Source of the DNA: an uncultured Aquabacterium sp.
GTDB taxonomy: Bacteria; Pseudomonadota; Gammaproteobacteria; Burkholderiales; Burkholderiaceae_C
DNA length: 64,000 bases
Assembly: GCF_913773725.1 (NCBI RefSeq)
Contig: NZ_CAJYGK010000160.1
Location: 62,001-126,000, forward strand
Direction of reading: 5' to 3'
The position numbers were made by a program, and so were the translations under genes. The notes under the pieces are model-generated. The model did no database searches, had not been told where the DNA came from, and saw only the letters and a list, made by a program, of their open reading frames with translations. Below, piece by piece: positions 34,911 to 44,204 of the stretch (position 1 is its first letter; each line of letters begins with the position of its first letter).

Positions 34911-35843
34911 ATGACCCAGTTCGCTTACCTGTCCGACTCCACGCTGTTCAAGACGCGTCCGTCTGAGGATCAGCCGCTTCCCTTTGGTGTGGCGGGTGTC
35001 ACCTGGGACGGCTCGACCACGAACAGACCGGGTGCCCGCTTCGGGCCGCGCGCCATCCGCGAGGCCAGCCACATGCTGTGCGATGGGCTGCACCCGCTGT
35101 TCGACACCACCCCGGTCGGTCAGCTTGACGACCATGGTGATCTGGCGCTGCCCAACACGAGCCTGGATGCGATGCGTGCGGCGTTCGGCGAGGTCCTGCC
35201 CGCCATGCTGGCGCGTCAGCACATGGTCTGGCTGGGCGGCGACCATTCCATCACCCTGCCGGTGCTGCGCGCGCTGCGGGCCCACCTGGGCCGCCCCCTG
35301 GCGGTGATCCACTTCGATGCGCATTGCGACACCTGGCAGGATCACTTCGGCGAGCCCAGCGGGCACGGAACCTGGGTGTACGAAGCGATGCAGGAGGGGC
35401 TGGTCGTGGACCCGTGCTTCACGCAGATTGGCATCCGCTCCTCGGGCGAGCGAGCGGCGCGTGAGTACGTGAGGACACGAGGCGGCCAGATATTCACGGC
35501 CCGCGATCTGCGTGGCATGGAAAGCCCGGTGCAGTTGCAGGGTGTCATGCAGGCCATCCGGGAGCGCCTGGCCGCCCACGGTCATCCGCCGGTGTACCTG
35601 AGCCTCGACATCGATTGCCTCGACCCCGCCTTTGCGCCGGGAACCGGCACACCGGAGCCCGGTGGCATGACCTCGGCACAGGTGCTGACGCTGCTGGAAG
35701 AGCTGCACGATCTCAACTTTGTCGGCATGGACTGTGTGGAAGTGGCACCGGCCTACGACCATGCCGAGCTGACTGCCAGCGCGGCGGCCACCTTTGTGTG
35801 GACCTATCTGGCGGGGCAGATGGCCCGCCGCGCCACGCGCTGA
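34911..35843 (+). CDS. speB: agmatinase (ureohydrolase family)
   Basis: 310 residues of the arginase/agmatinase family. The manganese site is complete: GGDHS (about 108), DAHCDTW (about 132) and SLDIDCLDPAFAPGTGTPEPGG (about 230). It hydrolyses agmatine to putrescine and urea, feeding the putrescine genes that follow. The ATG at 34911 starts MTQFAYLSD; the frame is open further upstream without support. It is divergent from the broken LysR gene. A guanidino-acid substrate such as guanidinobutyrate cannot be excluded from sequence alone, but that would also lead to GABA. Confidence 0.9.
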   Translation: MTQFAYLSDSTLFKTRPSEDQPLPFGVAGVTWDGSTTNRPGARFGPRAIREASHMLCDGLHPLFDTTPVGQLDDHGDLALPNTSLDAMRAAFGEVLPAMLARQHMVWLGGDHSITLPVLRALRAHLGRPLAVIHFDAHCDTWQDHFGEPSGHGTWVYEAMQEGLVVDPCFTQIGIRSSGERAAREYVRTRGGQIFTARDLRGMESPVQLQGVMQAIRERLAAHGHPPVYLSLDIDCLDPAFAPGTGTPEPGGMTSAQVLTLLEELHDLNFVGMDCVEVAPAYDHAELTASAAATFVWTYLAGQMARRATR

Positions 35844-35867
35844 AGGGCCTTCTTGCTGCGGGCAGGC

Positions 35868-37208
35868 TCAGATGCCGAGCTTGTCTCGCAGATCGTAGTA
35901 AGCCGCACCGAGTGCCGTGAACGGCACCCGGAAAAGCCGCCCGCCGGGGAAGGGGTAATGTGGCAGGCTGGCGAACGCGTCGAAGCGTTCGGCCTGGCCC
36001 TGGATCACCTCGCTGAGCACCCGGCCGATGAGGTGGGTGAAGGTCACGCCGTGGCCCGAGCAGCCCTGCGAGTAGTAGATGTTGGGTGCCAGGCGGCCGA
36101 CTTCCGGCAGGCGCGTCAGCGTCAGCAGGAAGTTGCCGGTCCAGCCATAGTCCACGCGCACGTCCTTCAGTTGCGGAAAGGTCTTGAGCATCTTGGGGCG
36201 GATGATGGACTCGATGTGGGCGGGGTCGCGCGCGCCGTAGATCACGCCGCCCCCATACACCAGACGCCGGTCGGCCGACAGTCGGAAGTAGTCGAGCAGG
36301 AAGTTGCAGTCTTCCGCGCAGTACTCGGTGGGCAGGATCTCCTTGAACCGATCACCCAGCGGCTCCGTGGCGATCACCTGCGTGCCGCACGGCATCGACC
36401 GCGCCGCCAGCTGGGGCTCGAGGTCACCGATGTAGGCATTGCAGGCCACGATCACGAACCGGGCCTGGACCTGGCCGTGGGCGGTGTGCACCGTGGCGCG
36501 CTCACCCCGTTCGATCCGGGTGACGGCCGACAACTCATGGATGACGCCACCGAGCGACTCGAAGGCCGCGGCTTCGCCCTGTGCCAGGCGCAGGGGGTGG
36601 ACGTGCCCGGTGCTGTGATCCAGCAGTGCCGCCTTGTAGCGGCGCGTGCCGACGGCCTGTTCGGTGGCGCGGGCGTCGAGCATGTCCAGCTCGGTGTGCC
36701 CGTACCGCTCCCACAGTGCCTTGTGGTGCTCAAGCTGGCGCACCTGCTTGTCGCTCAGCGCCGTGAACATGCCGCCAGGCCGGAAGTGGCAATCGATCTG
36801 GTAGCGCGCGATGCGCTCCTTGATGATCCTGGCCCCTTCGAAGGCCATGCTGCCAAGCGCCGTGGCCGCTGCCTTGCCGTAGCGGGCCTCGATCACGTCG
36901 ATGTCGCGCGAGTAGCTGTGCACCAGCTGCCCGCCATTGCGGCCGGATGCGCCCCAGCCCACGCGGGCCGCTTCGAGCACCACGACCTTGTAGCCTTGCT
37001 CGGCCAGATGCAGGGCCGATGACAGGCCGGTGTAGCCGGCCCCGATGATGCAGACGTCGGCTTGTGTCGTTCCCTTGAGCGCGGGGCGATCGGGCTGTGA
37101 CAGGCCGGTGGCAGCGTAGTAGGAGGGCGCGTGCGTCGTCGATCCTGGCTGACCGAGGCCGGCCGGGGCGGCACGCGAGGCGGTGAAGGATGTGGCTTGG
37201 GTCGACAT
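35868..37208 (-). CDS. puuB: gamma-glutamylputrescine oxidase (FAD-dependent)
   Basis: 446 residues of the DAO/glycine-oxidase-like flavoprotein family. FAD site VCIIGAGYTGLSSALHLAEQG at about 46-66, the GxGASGRNGGQ segment (VGWGASGRNGGQL), and a C-terminal YSQGCSGHGVTFTHL that closes the flavin site. Its place with puuA and puuC indicates oxidation of gamma-glutamylputrescine to the aminobutyraldehyde with release of ammonium and peroxide. The ATG at 37208 follows GAGGAA by seven bases. Last gene of the long puu-pot operon, 50 bases after puuC. Confidence 0.92.
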   Translation of the reverse strand: MSTQATSFTASRAAPAGLGQPGSTTHAPSYYAATGLSQPDRPALKGTTQADVCIIGAGYTGLSSALHLAEQGYKVVVLEAARVGWGASGRNGGQLVHSYSRDIDVIEARYGKAAATALGSMAFEGARIIKERIARYQIDCHFRPGGMFTALSDKQVRQLEHHKALWERYGHTELDMLDARATEQAVGTRRYKAALLDHSTGHVHPLRLAQGEAAAFESLGGVIHELSAVTRIERGERATVHTAHGQVQARFVIVACNAYIGDLEPQLAARSMPCGTQVIATEPLGDRFKEILPTEYCAEDCNFLLDYFRLSADRRLVYGGGVIYGARDPAHIESIIRPKMLKTFPQLKDVRVDYGWTGNFLLTLTRLPEVGRLAPNIYYSQGCSGHGVTFTHLIGRVLSEVIQGQAERFDAFASLPHYPFPGGRLFRVPFTALGAAYYDLRDKLGI

Positions 37209-37258
37209 GTCGGTTTCCTCGTTGCGTAGAGTGGCATGCGGTGGGGGCATGGCGCAAG

Positions 37259-38749
37259 TCATGCTTCGATCCGCAACCAGGTGGTTTTCAGTTCGGTGTA
37301 CTTGTCGAAGGCGTGCAGGGACTTGTCACGTCCGTTGCCGGATTGCTTCACCCCGCCGAAAGGCACGGTGATGTCGTCTTCGTCATACTGGTTGACGTGC
37401 ACGGTGCCGGCCTGCAACGCCCGCGCCACGCGGTGGACGCGGTCGATCTGGCCGCTCCAGATGCTGGCCTGCAGACCATAGGGGCTGTCGTTGGCCAGGG
37501 CAATGGCCTCGGCTTCGGTGCGGAAGGGGATGAGTGTCAGGACCGGCCCGAAGATCTCTTCGCGTGCCACCTTCATGCCGTTGTGGGCGTTGCTCAGGAT
37601 GGTGGGCTCGACGTAATGGCCCCCGGTGTCGGCACGTGTCTGGCGGCCGCCGTGGGCGAGCGTGGCGCCCTCGCCGAGCCCCTGGTCGACATAGCGCAGC
37701 ACGGTATGCAGTTGCCCTTCATCCACCATGGCGCCCAGTCGGGTGCGTTCGTCCAGCGGGTCGCCGGCCTGCCAGCCCCCGGCCTCCTGCTGCATGCAGG
37801 CGAGCGCGTCGTCCATCAGGCTCTCATGCACCAGCACCCGGGTCGGCGCGTTGCAAGACTCGCCCTGGTTGAAGAACACGCACGCCGCCGCTGTCCGGGC
37901 GGCCTTCTCGAGGTCTTTGACGTCATCGAAGACGATGAACGCGGATTTGCCGCCCAGCTCGTTGTAGACGCGCTTGAGGTTGGACTCCGCGGCGTAGTTG
38001 AGCATCCGCCTTCCGACCCGGGTGGAGCCCGTGAAGCCGATGGCATCGACCTCTGCGTGTCGCGCCAGGGCCTCGCCGGCTTCGTGACCGAAACCGGGCA
38101 CGACATTGAGTACGCCTTCCGGCAGACCGGCCTGGAGTGCCAGTTCGGCCAGCCGAAGTGCCGTGTAGGGCGACTTCTCCGAGGGCTTCAGCACGACGCT
38201 GTTGCCCGATGCCAGCGCCGGGCCGAGCTTCCAGGCCGCCATGATCATCGGGTAGTTCCAGGGCACGATGGCGCCGATCACGCCCATCGGTTCGCGCGTG
38301 ATGAGGGCCAGGGCGTGTACGCCGGTGGGCGCAACCTCGTCGTACAGCTTGTCGATCGCTTCGCCATACCAGGCAATGCAGCGGGCGGTGGCCGGCACGT
38401 CCACCGTGCGGCTGAACTGGATGGGCTTGCCCATGTCCAGGGTCTCCAGCAGTGCCAGTTCATCGCGGTGCGCGGTGATGAGCTCAGCCCAGCGTTGCAG
38501 CACGGCCTTTCGAGCCGCGGGGGCTTGCCGCGACCAGCGGCCATCGGCAAACGCCGCCCGGGCGGAGCGAACGGCCCGGTCGATGTCTTCGGGCTGCCCC
38601 CGGGCCACCGGACCCAGCAGTCGGCCGTGGACGGGGGAGCACTTGGCAAACGTCTGGCCGCTCAGGGTGGCGCAGCGTTGCCCATCGATCACGCTGCGGC
38701 CATCGAAGGTCAGGCCGGCGGCACGATCGTGCCATGCGGTGCTGGTCAT
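37259..38749 (-). CDS. puuC: gamma-glutamyl-gamma-aminobutyraldehyde dehydrogenase
   Basis: 496 residues, aldehyde dehydrogenase superfamily. PWNYPMIMAAWK (cofactor site), FTGSTRVGRRM, general base Glu in NELGGKSAF (about 269), nucleophile Cys in FNQGESCNAPTR (about 303), and the C-terminal [18 protein letters not shown]. The N-terminal DMGKPI...DVPATARCIAWYGEAIDKLYDEV stretch is PuuC-like. It makes gamma-glutamyl-GABA. It starts at 38749, 11 bases after the porin gene. Confidence 0.92.
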   Translation of the reverse strand: MTSTAWHDRAAGLTFDGRSVIDGQRCATLSGQTFAKCSPVHGRLLGPVARGQPEDIDRAVRSARAAFADGRWSRQAPAARKAVLQRWAELITAHRDELALLETLDMGKPIQFSRTVDVPATARCIAWYGEAIDKLYDEVAPTGVHALALITREPMGVIGAIVPWNYPMIMAAWKLGPALASGNSVVLKPSEKSPYTALRLAELALQAGLPEGVLNVVPGFGHEAGEALARHAEVDAIGFTGSTRVGRRMLNYAAESNLKRVYNELGGKSAFIVFDDVKDLEKAARTAAACVFFNQGESCNAPTRVLVHESLMDDALACMQQEAGGWQAGDPLDERTRLGAMVDEGQLHTVLRYVDQGLGEGATLAHGGRQTRADTGGHYVEPTILSNAHNGMKVAREEIFGPVLTLIPFRTEAEAIALANDSPYGLQASIWSGQIDRVHRVARALQAGTVHVNQYDEDDITVPFGGVKQSGNGRDKSLHAFDKYTELKTTWLRIEA

Positions 38750-38760
38750 GGGGCCTCCCT

Positions 38761-40137
38761 TCAGAAGCTCACCACGACCGACGTGGCCAGCAGCTGGTTG
38801 GTCTTCTTGAACCCGCCGTCGCGCGTGTCGCGGAACACGGCGCCGCTGGCCCGGTCGATGCGGTACTCCGCCTTGAACACGGTGTTCAGATTGAAGTTGT
38901 AGCCCAGGCCCAGCGTGAGGGCCGAGCGGTCCACGCCCCGGTTGGGATCGCCGCCTGCGGCAGGCCCGATGCCATTTCGGTCGTCCGCAGCGGTGTAGGT
39001 CAGGAGGCCGCCGCCGTTCTTGCGGTTCCAGATGTGGTCCAGTCGGGCGATGCCTTCCAGCCAGGGCTCGAACTTGTAGGCCATCAGCGCCGACAGACCG
39101 GTCCAGTGCGCATCGCGCAGTTCTCCCGTCAAGGGGTCCGGGCTGATGGAGGCCTTGCGCTGCCGCCCGATGCTGAATTGCGCTTGTGCCGTCAGGTCGC
39201 CCCGGATGAAGTAGCTGTCGATCTCGAACAGGTCGACGCGAGAATCTCGCTGGGCAATGGGGTTGCCGTCCCCGTCCAGCAGGTTCTGACTGGCGTTGGG
39301 AGCCTTGCCATGCACGCCCGCAAAGCCAAACCCCTGGAACTCTCCCTTGGCGTAGTCCACGCGGTAGGCCACGACCGGGGTCTTCTCGCCGGACTGGCGC
39401 TTGCTCGCGTTCATGTTGCCGACCAGGGCCTTGATGATCCACTTGTCCCGTGTCAACTCCATGCCAGCGCCGGTGTAGGCGGCCGGCAGCGTGGTGTCGA
39501 ACAGCAGGTTGTGGGTGATGAGCTTGTTGAGCGTCGGCTGCAGGTATTCGTAGCCCGACCAGTCGGGCAGGTGGCCGGCGATGAAGCGGGTCTGCAGGTC
39601 GGTCAGGGGCACGGAGACCGAGGCCTCGTGCACGGGCGAGTTCGAGCCCTCTGCCACCGCCTGCGTGCCGCGCTGCGGCGACAAGGTCAGGCGCCAGCGC
39701 GCACCGGAGTCGGTCTCTTTGGTGAAGTCGATCACCGCCGTGCCGATGTAGGAGGTGTCGTAGAAGTAGCCGCCGTTGTCCACGGCGTTGAGGAACTGGA
39801 AACCGGCGCGATGCTGGCGCTGGTTGTAGATCCAGGTCGGATCCATGTAGCCGCTGATCTTCAGGCCCTTGAAGCCCAGCGCATCACGGGAGTCTTCCAT
39901 CGCTTCGGTCTTCACGGCGATGCGATTGAAGTCCTGAAGCTGCTCGGGCGTCATGCCCGATGGCGCGGCCGGGGCAGCAGGCTCGCTGTCGAGCCGCTTT
40001 TCGAGTTCGGCCATGCGCGCCTTGAGCTCCTGCAGTTCCTTGAGGAGGGCATCGTTGGCGCCCGCCGCACACACCGTGGCGGGGTAGATGGCGGCGAGCG
40101 CCAGGCTCAGGGTGGCGAGTGGGAGGTGTCGTTTCAT
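38761..40137 (-). CDS. outer-membrane porin-like protein, probably DUF3138 family
   Basis: 458 residues with a signal peptide (LPLATLSLALAAIYPATVCAA), then a coiled coil (LLKELQELKARMAELEKRLDSE), a Pro/Ala linker and a beta-barrel rich in aromatic strand ends (GLKISGYMDPTWIYNQ, LTLGLGYNFNLNTVFKAEYRID), closing with TSVVVSF. The terminal Phe fits Bam-assembled outer-membrane proteins. It lies within the puu-pot operon between potI and puuC, so it is likely the outer-membrane entry path for polyamines. It is only distantly like the broken DcaP-type porin at 26262-27557. Confidence 0.82.
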   Translation of the reverse strand: MKRHLPLATLSLALAAIYPATVCAAGANDALLKELQELKARMAELEKRLDSEPAAPAAPSGMTPEQLQDFNRIAVKTEAMEDSRDALGFKGLKISGYMDPTWIYNQRQHRAGFQFLNAVDNGGYFYDTSYIGTAVIDFTKETDSGARWRLTLSPQRGTQAVAEGSNSPVHEASVSVPLTDLQTRFIAGHLPDWSGYEYLQPTLNKLITHNLLFDTTLPAAYTGAGMELTRDKWIIKALVGNMNASKRQSGEKTPVVAYRVDYAKGEFQGFGFAGVHGKAPNASQNLLDGDGNPIAQRDSRVDLFEIDSYFIRGDLTAQAQFSIGRQRKASISPDPLTGELRDAHWTGLSALMAYKFEPWLEGIARLDHIWNRKNGGGLLTYTAADDRNGIGPAAGGDPNRGVDRSALTLGLGYNFNLNTVFKAEYRIDRASGAVFRDTRDGGFKKTNQLLATSVVVSF

Positions 40138-40156
40138 GGTGGGGTCCTTCTGGAAT

Positions 40157-41017
40157 TCAGGGGCGTTGTGCGGCGGCCATCTCGGCGGCCAGGCGGCGTT
40201 CACGGCGCGCGACGACGTAGCTCGCCACAAGCACCCCCACCGCGACCACGGTGATGATCACGGTCGCGACGGCGTTGATGCTTGGACTGAGCCCCAGGCG
40301 CGCCCGGGAGAAGATCGCCAGAGGCAGCGTGGTGGAGCCCGGCCCGGACAGGAAGGCCGACAGCACCACGTCGTCGAGCGAGACGGTGAAGGTCAGCAGC
40401 CAGGCCGACAGCAGCGAAGGCGCCATGCTGGGCAGCGTCACCAGAAAGAAGACCTGCGCCGGGCGGGCGCCGAGGTCCATCGCCGCCTCTTCAAGCTGTG
40501 GGTTGATCTCTTTCAGGCGCGCCTGCAGTACCACGGTCGCGTAGGCCAGGCCTAGCAGCAGGTGGCCCAGCCAGATCGTGACGGCGCCGCGCTCCGGGAA
40601 ACCGAGCCAGCGCTGCATGGACACCAGCATCAGCAGCAGTGACAGTCCGACGATGACCTCGGGCATCACCAGGGGCGCATTGACCATGCCGGAAAACAGC
40701 GTGCGGCCTTTGAAGCGCGGGTACTTGACCAGCGTGAAGGCGGCCAGCATGCCGAGGATGACCGACCCGCATGCGGTGGCCAGCGCGATCTTGAGCGACA
40801 GACCCAGACCGTCGAGCAGCTCCTGATCCTGTGCCAGCGCCGCATACCATTTGAACGTGAAGCCGCTCCAGGTGTTTGGCAGGTCGGATGCGCTGAACGA
40901 ATACAGGATCAGCGCCACGATCGGCAGGTAGAGGAAGAGATAGCCGCCCGCCAGCCAGGCGCGGCCCAGCCCTCGGTTGAAGGTCGGCGTGAACGGGGTG
41001 CTCGGAATGCGGCTCAT
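40157..41017 (-). CDS. potI: putrescine ABC transporter permease PotI
   Basis: 286 residues, about six membrane helices, first at about 22-42 (AGGYLFLYLPIVALILYSFS). The coupling loop EEAAMDLGARPAQVFFLVTLP is a textbook EAA motif. NAPLVMPEVIVGLSLLLML is typical of PotI. It overlaps potH by four bases (ATGA), so the two permeases are co-translated. Inner-membrane half of the PotFGHI putrescine importer. Confidence 0.93.
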   Translation of the reverse strand: MSRIPSTPFTPTFNRGLGRAWLAGGYLFLYLPIVALILYSFSASDLPNTWSGFTFKWYAALAQDQELLDGLGLSLKIALATACGSVILGMLAAFTLVKYPRFKGRTLFSGMVNAPLVMPEVIVGLSLLLMLVSMQRWLGFPERGAVTIWLGHLLLGLAYATVVLQARLKEINPQLEEAAMDLGARPAQVFFLVTLPSMAPSLLSAWLLTFTVSLDDVVLSAFLSGPGSTTLPLAIFSRARLGLSPSINAVATVIITVVAVGVLVASYVVARRERRLAAEMAAAQRP

Positions 41018-41928
41018 CGTGCGCGCTCCTGGTTGTCGGCCTGCGCCTTGTTGAAGAGCGCCAGCGGCACGATGATCAGCAGGATCATCACGACGGCCAC
41101 ACTCGACGCCATGGGCCAGTCGTTGTTGGCGAAGAACTCGTCCCACAGCACGCGGCCGATCATCAGCGTGGAGGGGCCACCCAGCAGTTCGGGGATCACG
41201 AACTCGCCCACGCACGGGATGAACACGAGCATGGCGCCGGCCAGGATGCCGGGGCGCGACAGCGGCACCGTCACCCGCCAGAACGCCACCCACGGCGTGG
41301 CACCCAGATCCGACGCGGCTTCCAGCAGGCGCAGGTCCATCTTCGACAGGTTGGCGTACAGCGGCAGCACCATGAAGGGCAGGTAGGTGTAGACCATGCC
41401 GATCACGAGCGAGAACGGCGTGTTCATGAGCTGCCCGGGTGCCGGGATGAGCCCGACCTGCGCCAGCAGAGGTTCGATGCCCGATGCCTGCAGGGCCTGG
41501 GCCACCCAGCCGCCTTCGCTCAGCAGCCCCTTCCACGCATACACCCGCAGCAGGAAGCTCGTCCAGAACGGCAGCATGACGAGCATCACCAGGCCAGGCT
41601 GGGCGGACTTGCTGGCACGCGCCATGAAGTAGGCGAAGGGGTAGCCGATCAGCAAACACAGTGCGGTCGTGACGGCGGCGTACTTCAGGCTGTTGAGGTA
41701 GGTCTTGAAGTACAGGTCGTCCTGCGTGATGAACAGGTAGTTGCTCAGCTTGACCTGCAGCTTCAGCACACCATCGGACCAGGTGAGCAGGTCCTTGAAG
41801 GCCACGATGTCCATCTCGGACACGCTGATCTTCATCACGATCAGGAAGGGCAGCAGGAAGCAAACCAGCAGCCACGCATAGGGAATGCCGATGACCACAC
41901 GGCGACCGGGTTGGAGGGTGAAGCTCAT
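41014..41928 (-). CDS. potH: putrescine ABC transporter permease PotH
   Basis: 304 residues, six helices; N-terminal VIGIPYAWLLVCFLLPFLIVMKIS and the coupling loop LEAASDLGATPWVAFWRVTVPL, with the PotH-type VGEFVIPELLGGPSTLMIG after it. GAGGAG six bases before the ATG at 41928 supports the start. It is 10 bases after potG and overlaps potI. Confidence 0.93.
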   Translation of the reverse strand: MSFTLQPGRRVVIGIPYAWLLVCFLLPFLIVMKISVSEMDIVAFKDLLTWSDGVLKLQVKLSNYLFITQDDLYFKTYLNSLKYAAVTTALCLLIGYPFAYFMARASKSAQPGLVMLVMLPFWTSFLLRVYAWKGLLSEGGWVAQALQASGIEPLLAQVGLIPAPGQLMNTPFSLVIGMVYTYLPFMVLPLYANLSKMDLRLLEAASDLGATPWVAFWRVTVPLSRPGILAGAMLVFIPCVGEFVIPELLGGPSTLMIGRVLWDEFFANNDWPMASSVAVVMILLIIVPLALFNKAQADNQERAR

Positions 41929-41938
41929 GGCCGTCTCC

Positions 41939-43057
41939 TCACTGCGTGAGCACGACCTGCGCCGTGCTGTCCCACTGCGCCCAGACGGCATCGCCGGCCT
42001 CCAGCGCCTCGTCGCTGTGGCGCGCGGTGTTGGCCATCGATACCTTCATCGTCGCGCCGCTTTTAAGCTGGAGGTGGTAGACCGTGTAGCTGCCGAAGTA
42101 GGCCAGGTCGCGCACGACGGCGTTGACCCGGTTGTACAGGCTCTCGGGTTGCTGGCGCACCAGACGGATCTTCTCGGGGCGCACGGCCACCGACACCGGC
42201 ATGCCTTCGGTGCCCGTGATGCCATGGCCAACCAGGTGTTGACAGTCGTCGCACTGGATCACCACATGATCCGGTGCATCCTGTACCAGCGTGCCGTCCA
42301 TCAGGTTGACGTTGCCGATGAAGTCCGCCACAAAGCGGGTGGCGGGTGTCTCGTAGATCTCGTGGGGCGCGCCGACCTGCAGGATGCGGCCCTCGCTCAT
42401 GACGGCGATGCGGCTGGCCATGGTCATGGCCTCTTCCTGGTCATGCGTCACCATCACGCACGTCACGCCGACTTCACCCAGGATGTTGACCAGTTCGATC
42501 TGGGTCTCTTCGCGCAGCTTCTTGTCGAGCGCGCCCAGCGGCTCGTCCAGAAGCAGCAACTGCGGCTTCTTGGCCAGGCTGCGGGCCAACGCCACGCGCT
42601 GCTGCTGCCCGCCCGAGAGCTGGTGCGGCTTGCGCCGGGCGAATTTCGCCAGTTGAACCAGCCGCAGCATCGCGTCCACCCGCTCGGCGATCTGGTCCTT
42701 GGGCAGGCCGTCGCGGCGCAGGCCGAAGGCGATGTTGTCCCACACGCTCAGGTGCGGGAAGAGCGCGTAGCTCTGGAACATCATGTTGATGGGCCGCTGG
42801 TAGGGCGGCAGGCCCACGATGTCCTGGCCATTGAGCAGGATGCGGCCTGAAGTCGGCGTCTCGAAACCCGCCAGCATGCGCAGCAGCGTGGTCTTGCCAC
42901 AGCCGCTGGAGCCCAGCAGCGCGAAAATCTCGCCACGCCCGATGTCGAGACTCACATGGTTGACGGCCACGGCGCCACCGCCGAAGTCCTTGACGACGTT
43001 CTGGATCTGGAGGAAGGCCGGTGCACCACCGGCCGCGTGGTTGCGTGCAGCGTTCAT
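41939..43057 (-). CDS. potG: putrescine ABC transporter ATP-binding protein PotG
   Basis: 372 residues. Walker A GSSGCGKTT (about 53), Q loop MFQSYALFPHLS, signature LSGGQQQRVALARSL, Walker B LLLLDEPLGALD, switch His in VTHDQEEAM, C-terminal TOBE domain with VSVAVRPEKI. It powers the PotHI permease. Its start lies one base after the potF stop. Product length and order F-G-H-I match the E. coli putrescine operon. Confidence 0.94.
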   Translation of the reverse strand: MNAARNHAAGGAPAFLQIQNVVKDFGGGAVAVNHVSLDIGRGEIFALLGSSGCGKTTLLRMLAGFETPTSGRILLNGQDIVGLPPYQRPINMMFQSYALFPHLSVWDNIAFGLRRDGLPKDQIAERVDAMLRLVQLAKFARRKPHQLSGGQQQRVALARSLAKKPQLLLLDEPLGALDKKLREETQIELVNILGEVGVTCVMVTHDQEEAMTMASRIAVMSEGRILQVGAPHEIYETPATRFVADFIGNVNLMDGTLVQDAPDHVVIQCDDCQHLVGHGITGTEGMPVSVAVRPEKIRLVRQQPESLYNRVNAVVRDLAYFGSYTVYHLQLKSGATMKVSMANTARHSDEALEAGDAVWAQWDSTAQVVLTQ

Positions 43058-43058
43058 C

Positions 43059-44180
43059 TCAGAGCCCCGTCTTGAAGGAGGTGTAGATGCGCGTCATCTG
43101 GCGACGGATGTCGTTGTTGATCGCGTCCGGCTGCGCCATGCGCTTCATGTCCGCTTCCGGCGGGAACACCGCCGGGTCGTTCGCCACCTCGGGCTTGATG
43201 AACTTGCGCGACGCCAGGTTCGGGTTGGCGTAGAACACCTTGTTGCTCAGGCCCGCATGCACCTCGGGGCGCAGGATGTAGTTGATCCACTTGTGGGCGT
43301 TTTCCGGGTGCGGCGCATCTGCGGGGATCACCATGGCATCCATGAAGATGACGCCGCCGGTCCGCGGGATCAGCGTCTGCACGTTCTGGCCGGTCTTGCT
43401 CTCGATGGCGCGGTTCTTGGCGATGTTGATGTCGCCCGAGTAACCAAAGGCCACGCAGATCTGCCCGTTGGCCAGGTCGTTGATGTAGCCGCTCGAACTG
43501 AACAGCGTCACGTACGGCCGGATCGACTTCAGCAACGGGGTGAGGGCCTGGTAGTCGGCCACGCTCTTGCTGTAGGCGGGCTTGCCCAGGTAGTGCAATG
43601 CCGCGGGGATGACTTCGGTGGCCGAGTCGACGAAGGACACGCCGCAGCCCTTGAGCTTGCTGATGTACTCTGGCTTGAAGATCAGATCCCAGGCGTTGTC
43701 GGGCATGGGCGTGCTGCCGAGCGCAGCCTTCACCTTGTCCACGTTGATGCCCACCGTGGTGTAACCCCACAGCCAGTTCACCATGTACTGGTTGCCGGCA
43801 TCGAGCTTGCCAAGCTGGCCCAGGATGGCCGGGTCGATGTTCTTCCAGTTCGGGATCTTGCTCTTGTCGATCTTCTGCAGCAGCCCACCGTCGGCCTGCA
43901 GCTTGGCCCAGTACGACGAGGGCACGACGACGTCGTAGCCCGTCTTGCCGGCCACCAGCTTGGCGTGGACGATCTCGTTGTTGTCGAACACGTCGTAGCG
44001 GACCTTGATGCCGGTCTCCTTCTCGAAGTTGGCAATCGTGTCCGGCGCGATGTAGTTCGACCAGTTGTAGATGTTGAGCACCTTCTCTTCGTCGGCGTGG
44101 GCGGCGCCGGCACACAGCAGCGCCAGGGTGGTTGCGGCCAGCAGGGAGGGGAGCGAGCGCAGGGATCGGAATCGGGACAT
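43059..44180 (-). CDS. potF: putrescine-binding periplasmic protein PotF
   Basis: 373 residues, signal peptide to about residue 30 (LPSLLAATTLALLCAGAAHA), then VLNIYNWSNYIAPDTIANFEKE, the PotF/PotD N-terminal signature. WGYTTVGINVDKV and IPRTGGVIFMDAMVIPADAP carry residues that line the polyamine pocket in known structures. AAGGAA eight bases before the ATG at 44180 supports the start. It captures putrescine, or possibly agmatine or spermidine, for the PotGHI complex. It starts 24 bases after puuA. Confidence 0.94.
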   Translation of the reverse strand: MSRFRSLRSLPSLLAATTLALLCAGAAHADEEKVLNIYNWSNYIAPDTIANFEKETGIKVRYDVFDNNEIVHAKLVAGKTGYDVVVPSSYWAKLQADGGLLQKIDKSKIPNWKNIDPAILGQLGKLDAGNQYMVNWLWGYTTVGINVDKVKAALGSTPMPDNAWDLIFKPEYISKLKGCGVSFVDSATEVIPAALHYLGKPAYSKSVADYQALTPLLKSIRPYVTLFSSSGYINDLANGQICVAFGYSGDINIAKNRAIESKTGQNVQTLIPRTGGVIFMDAMVIPADAPHPENAHKWINYILRPEVHAGLSNKVFYANPNLASRKFIKPEVANDPAVFPPEADMKRMAQPDAINNDIRRQMTRIYTSFKTGL

Positions 44181-44204
44181 GGGGTGGTTCCTTCTCAAGA
44201 CGGA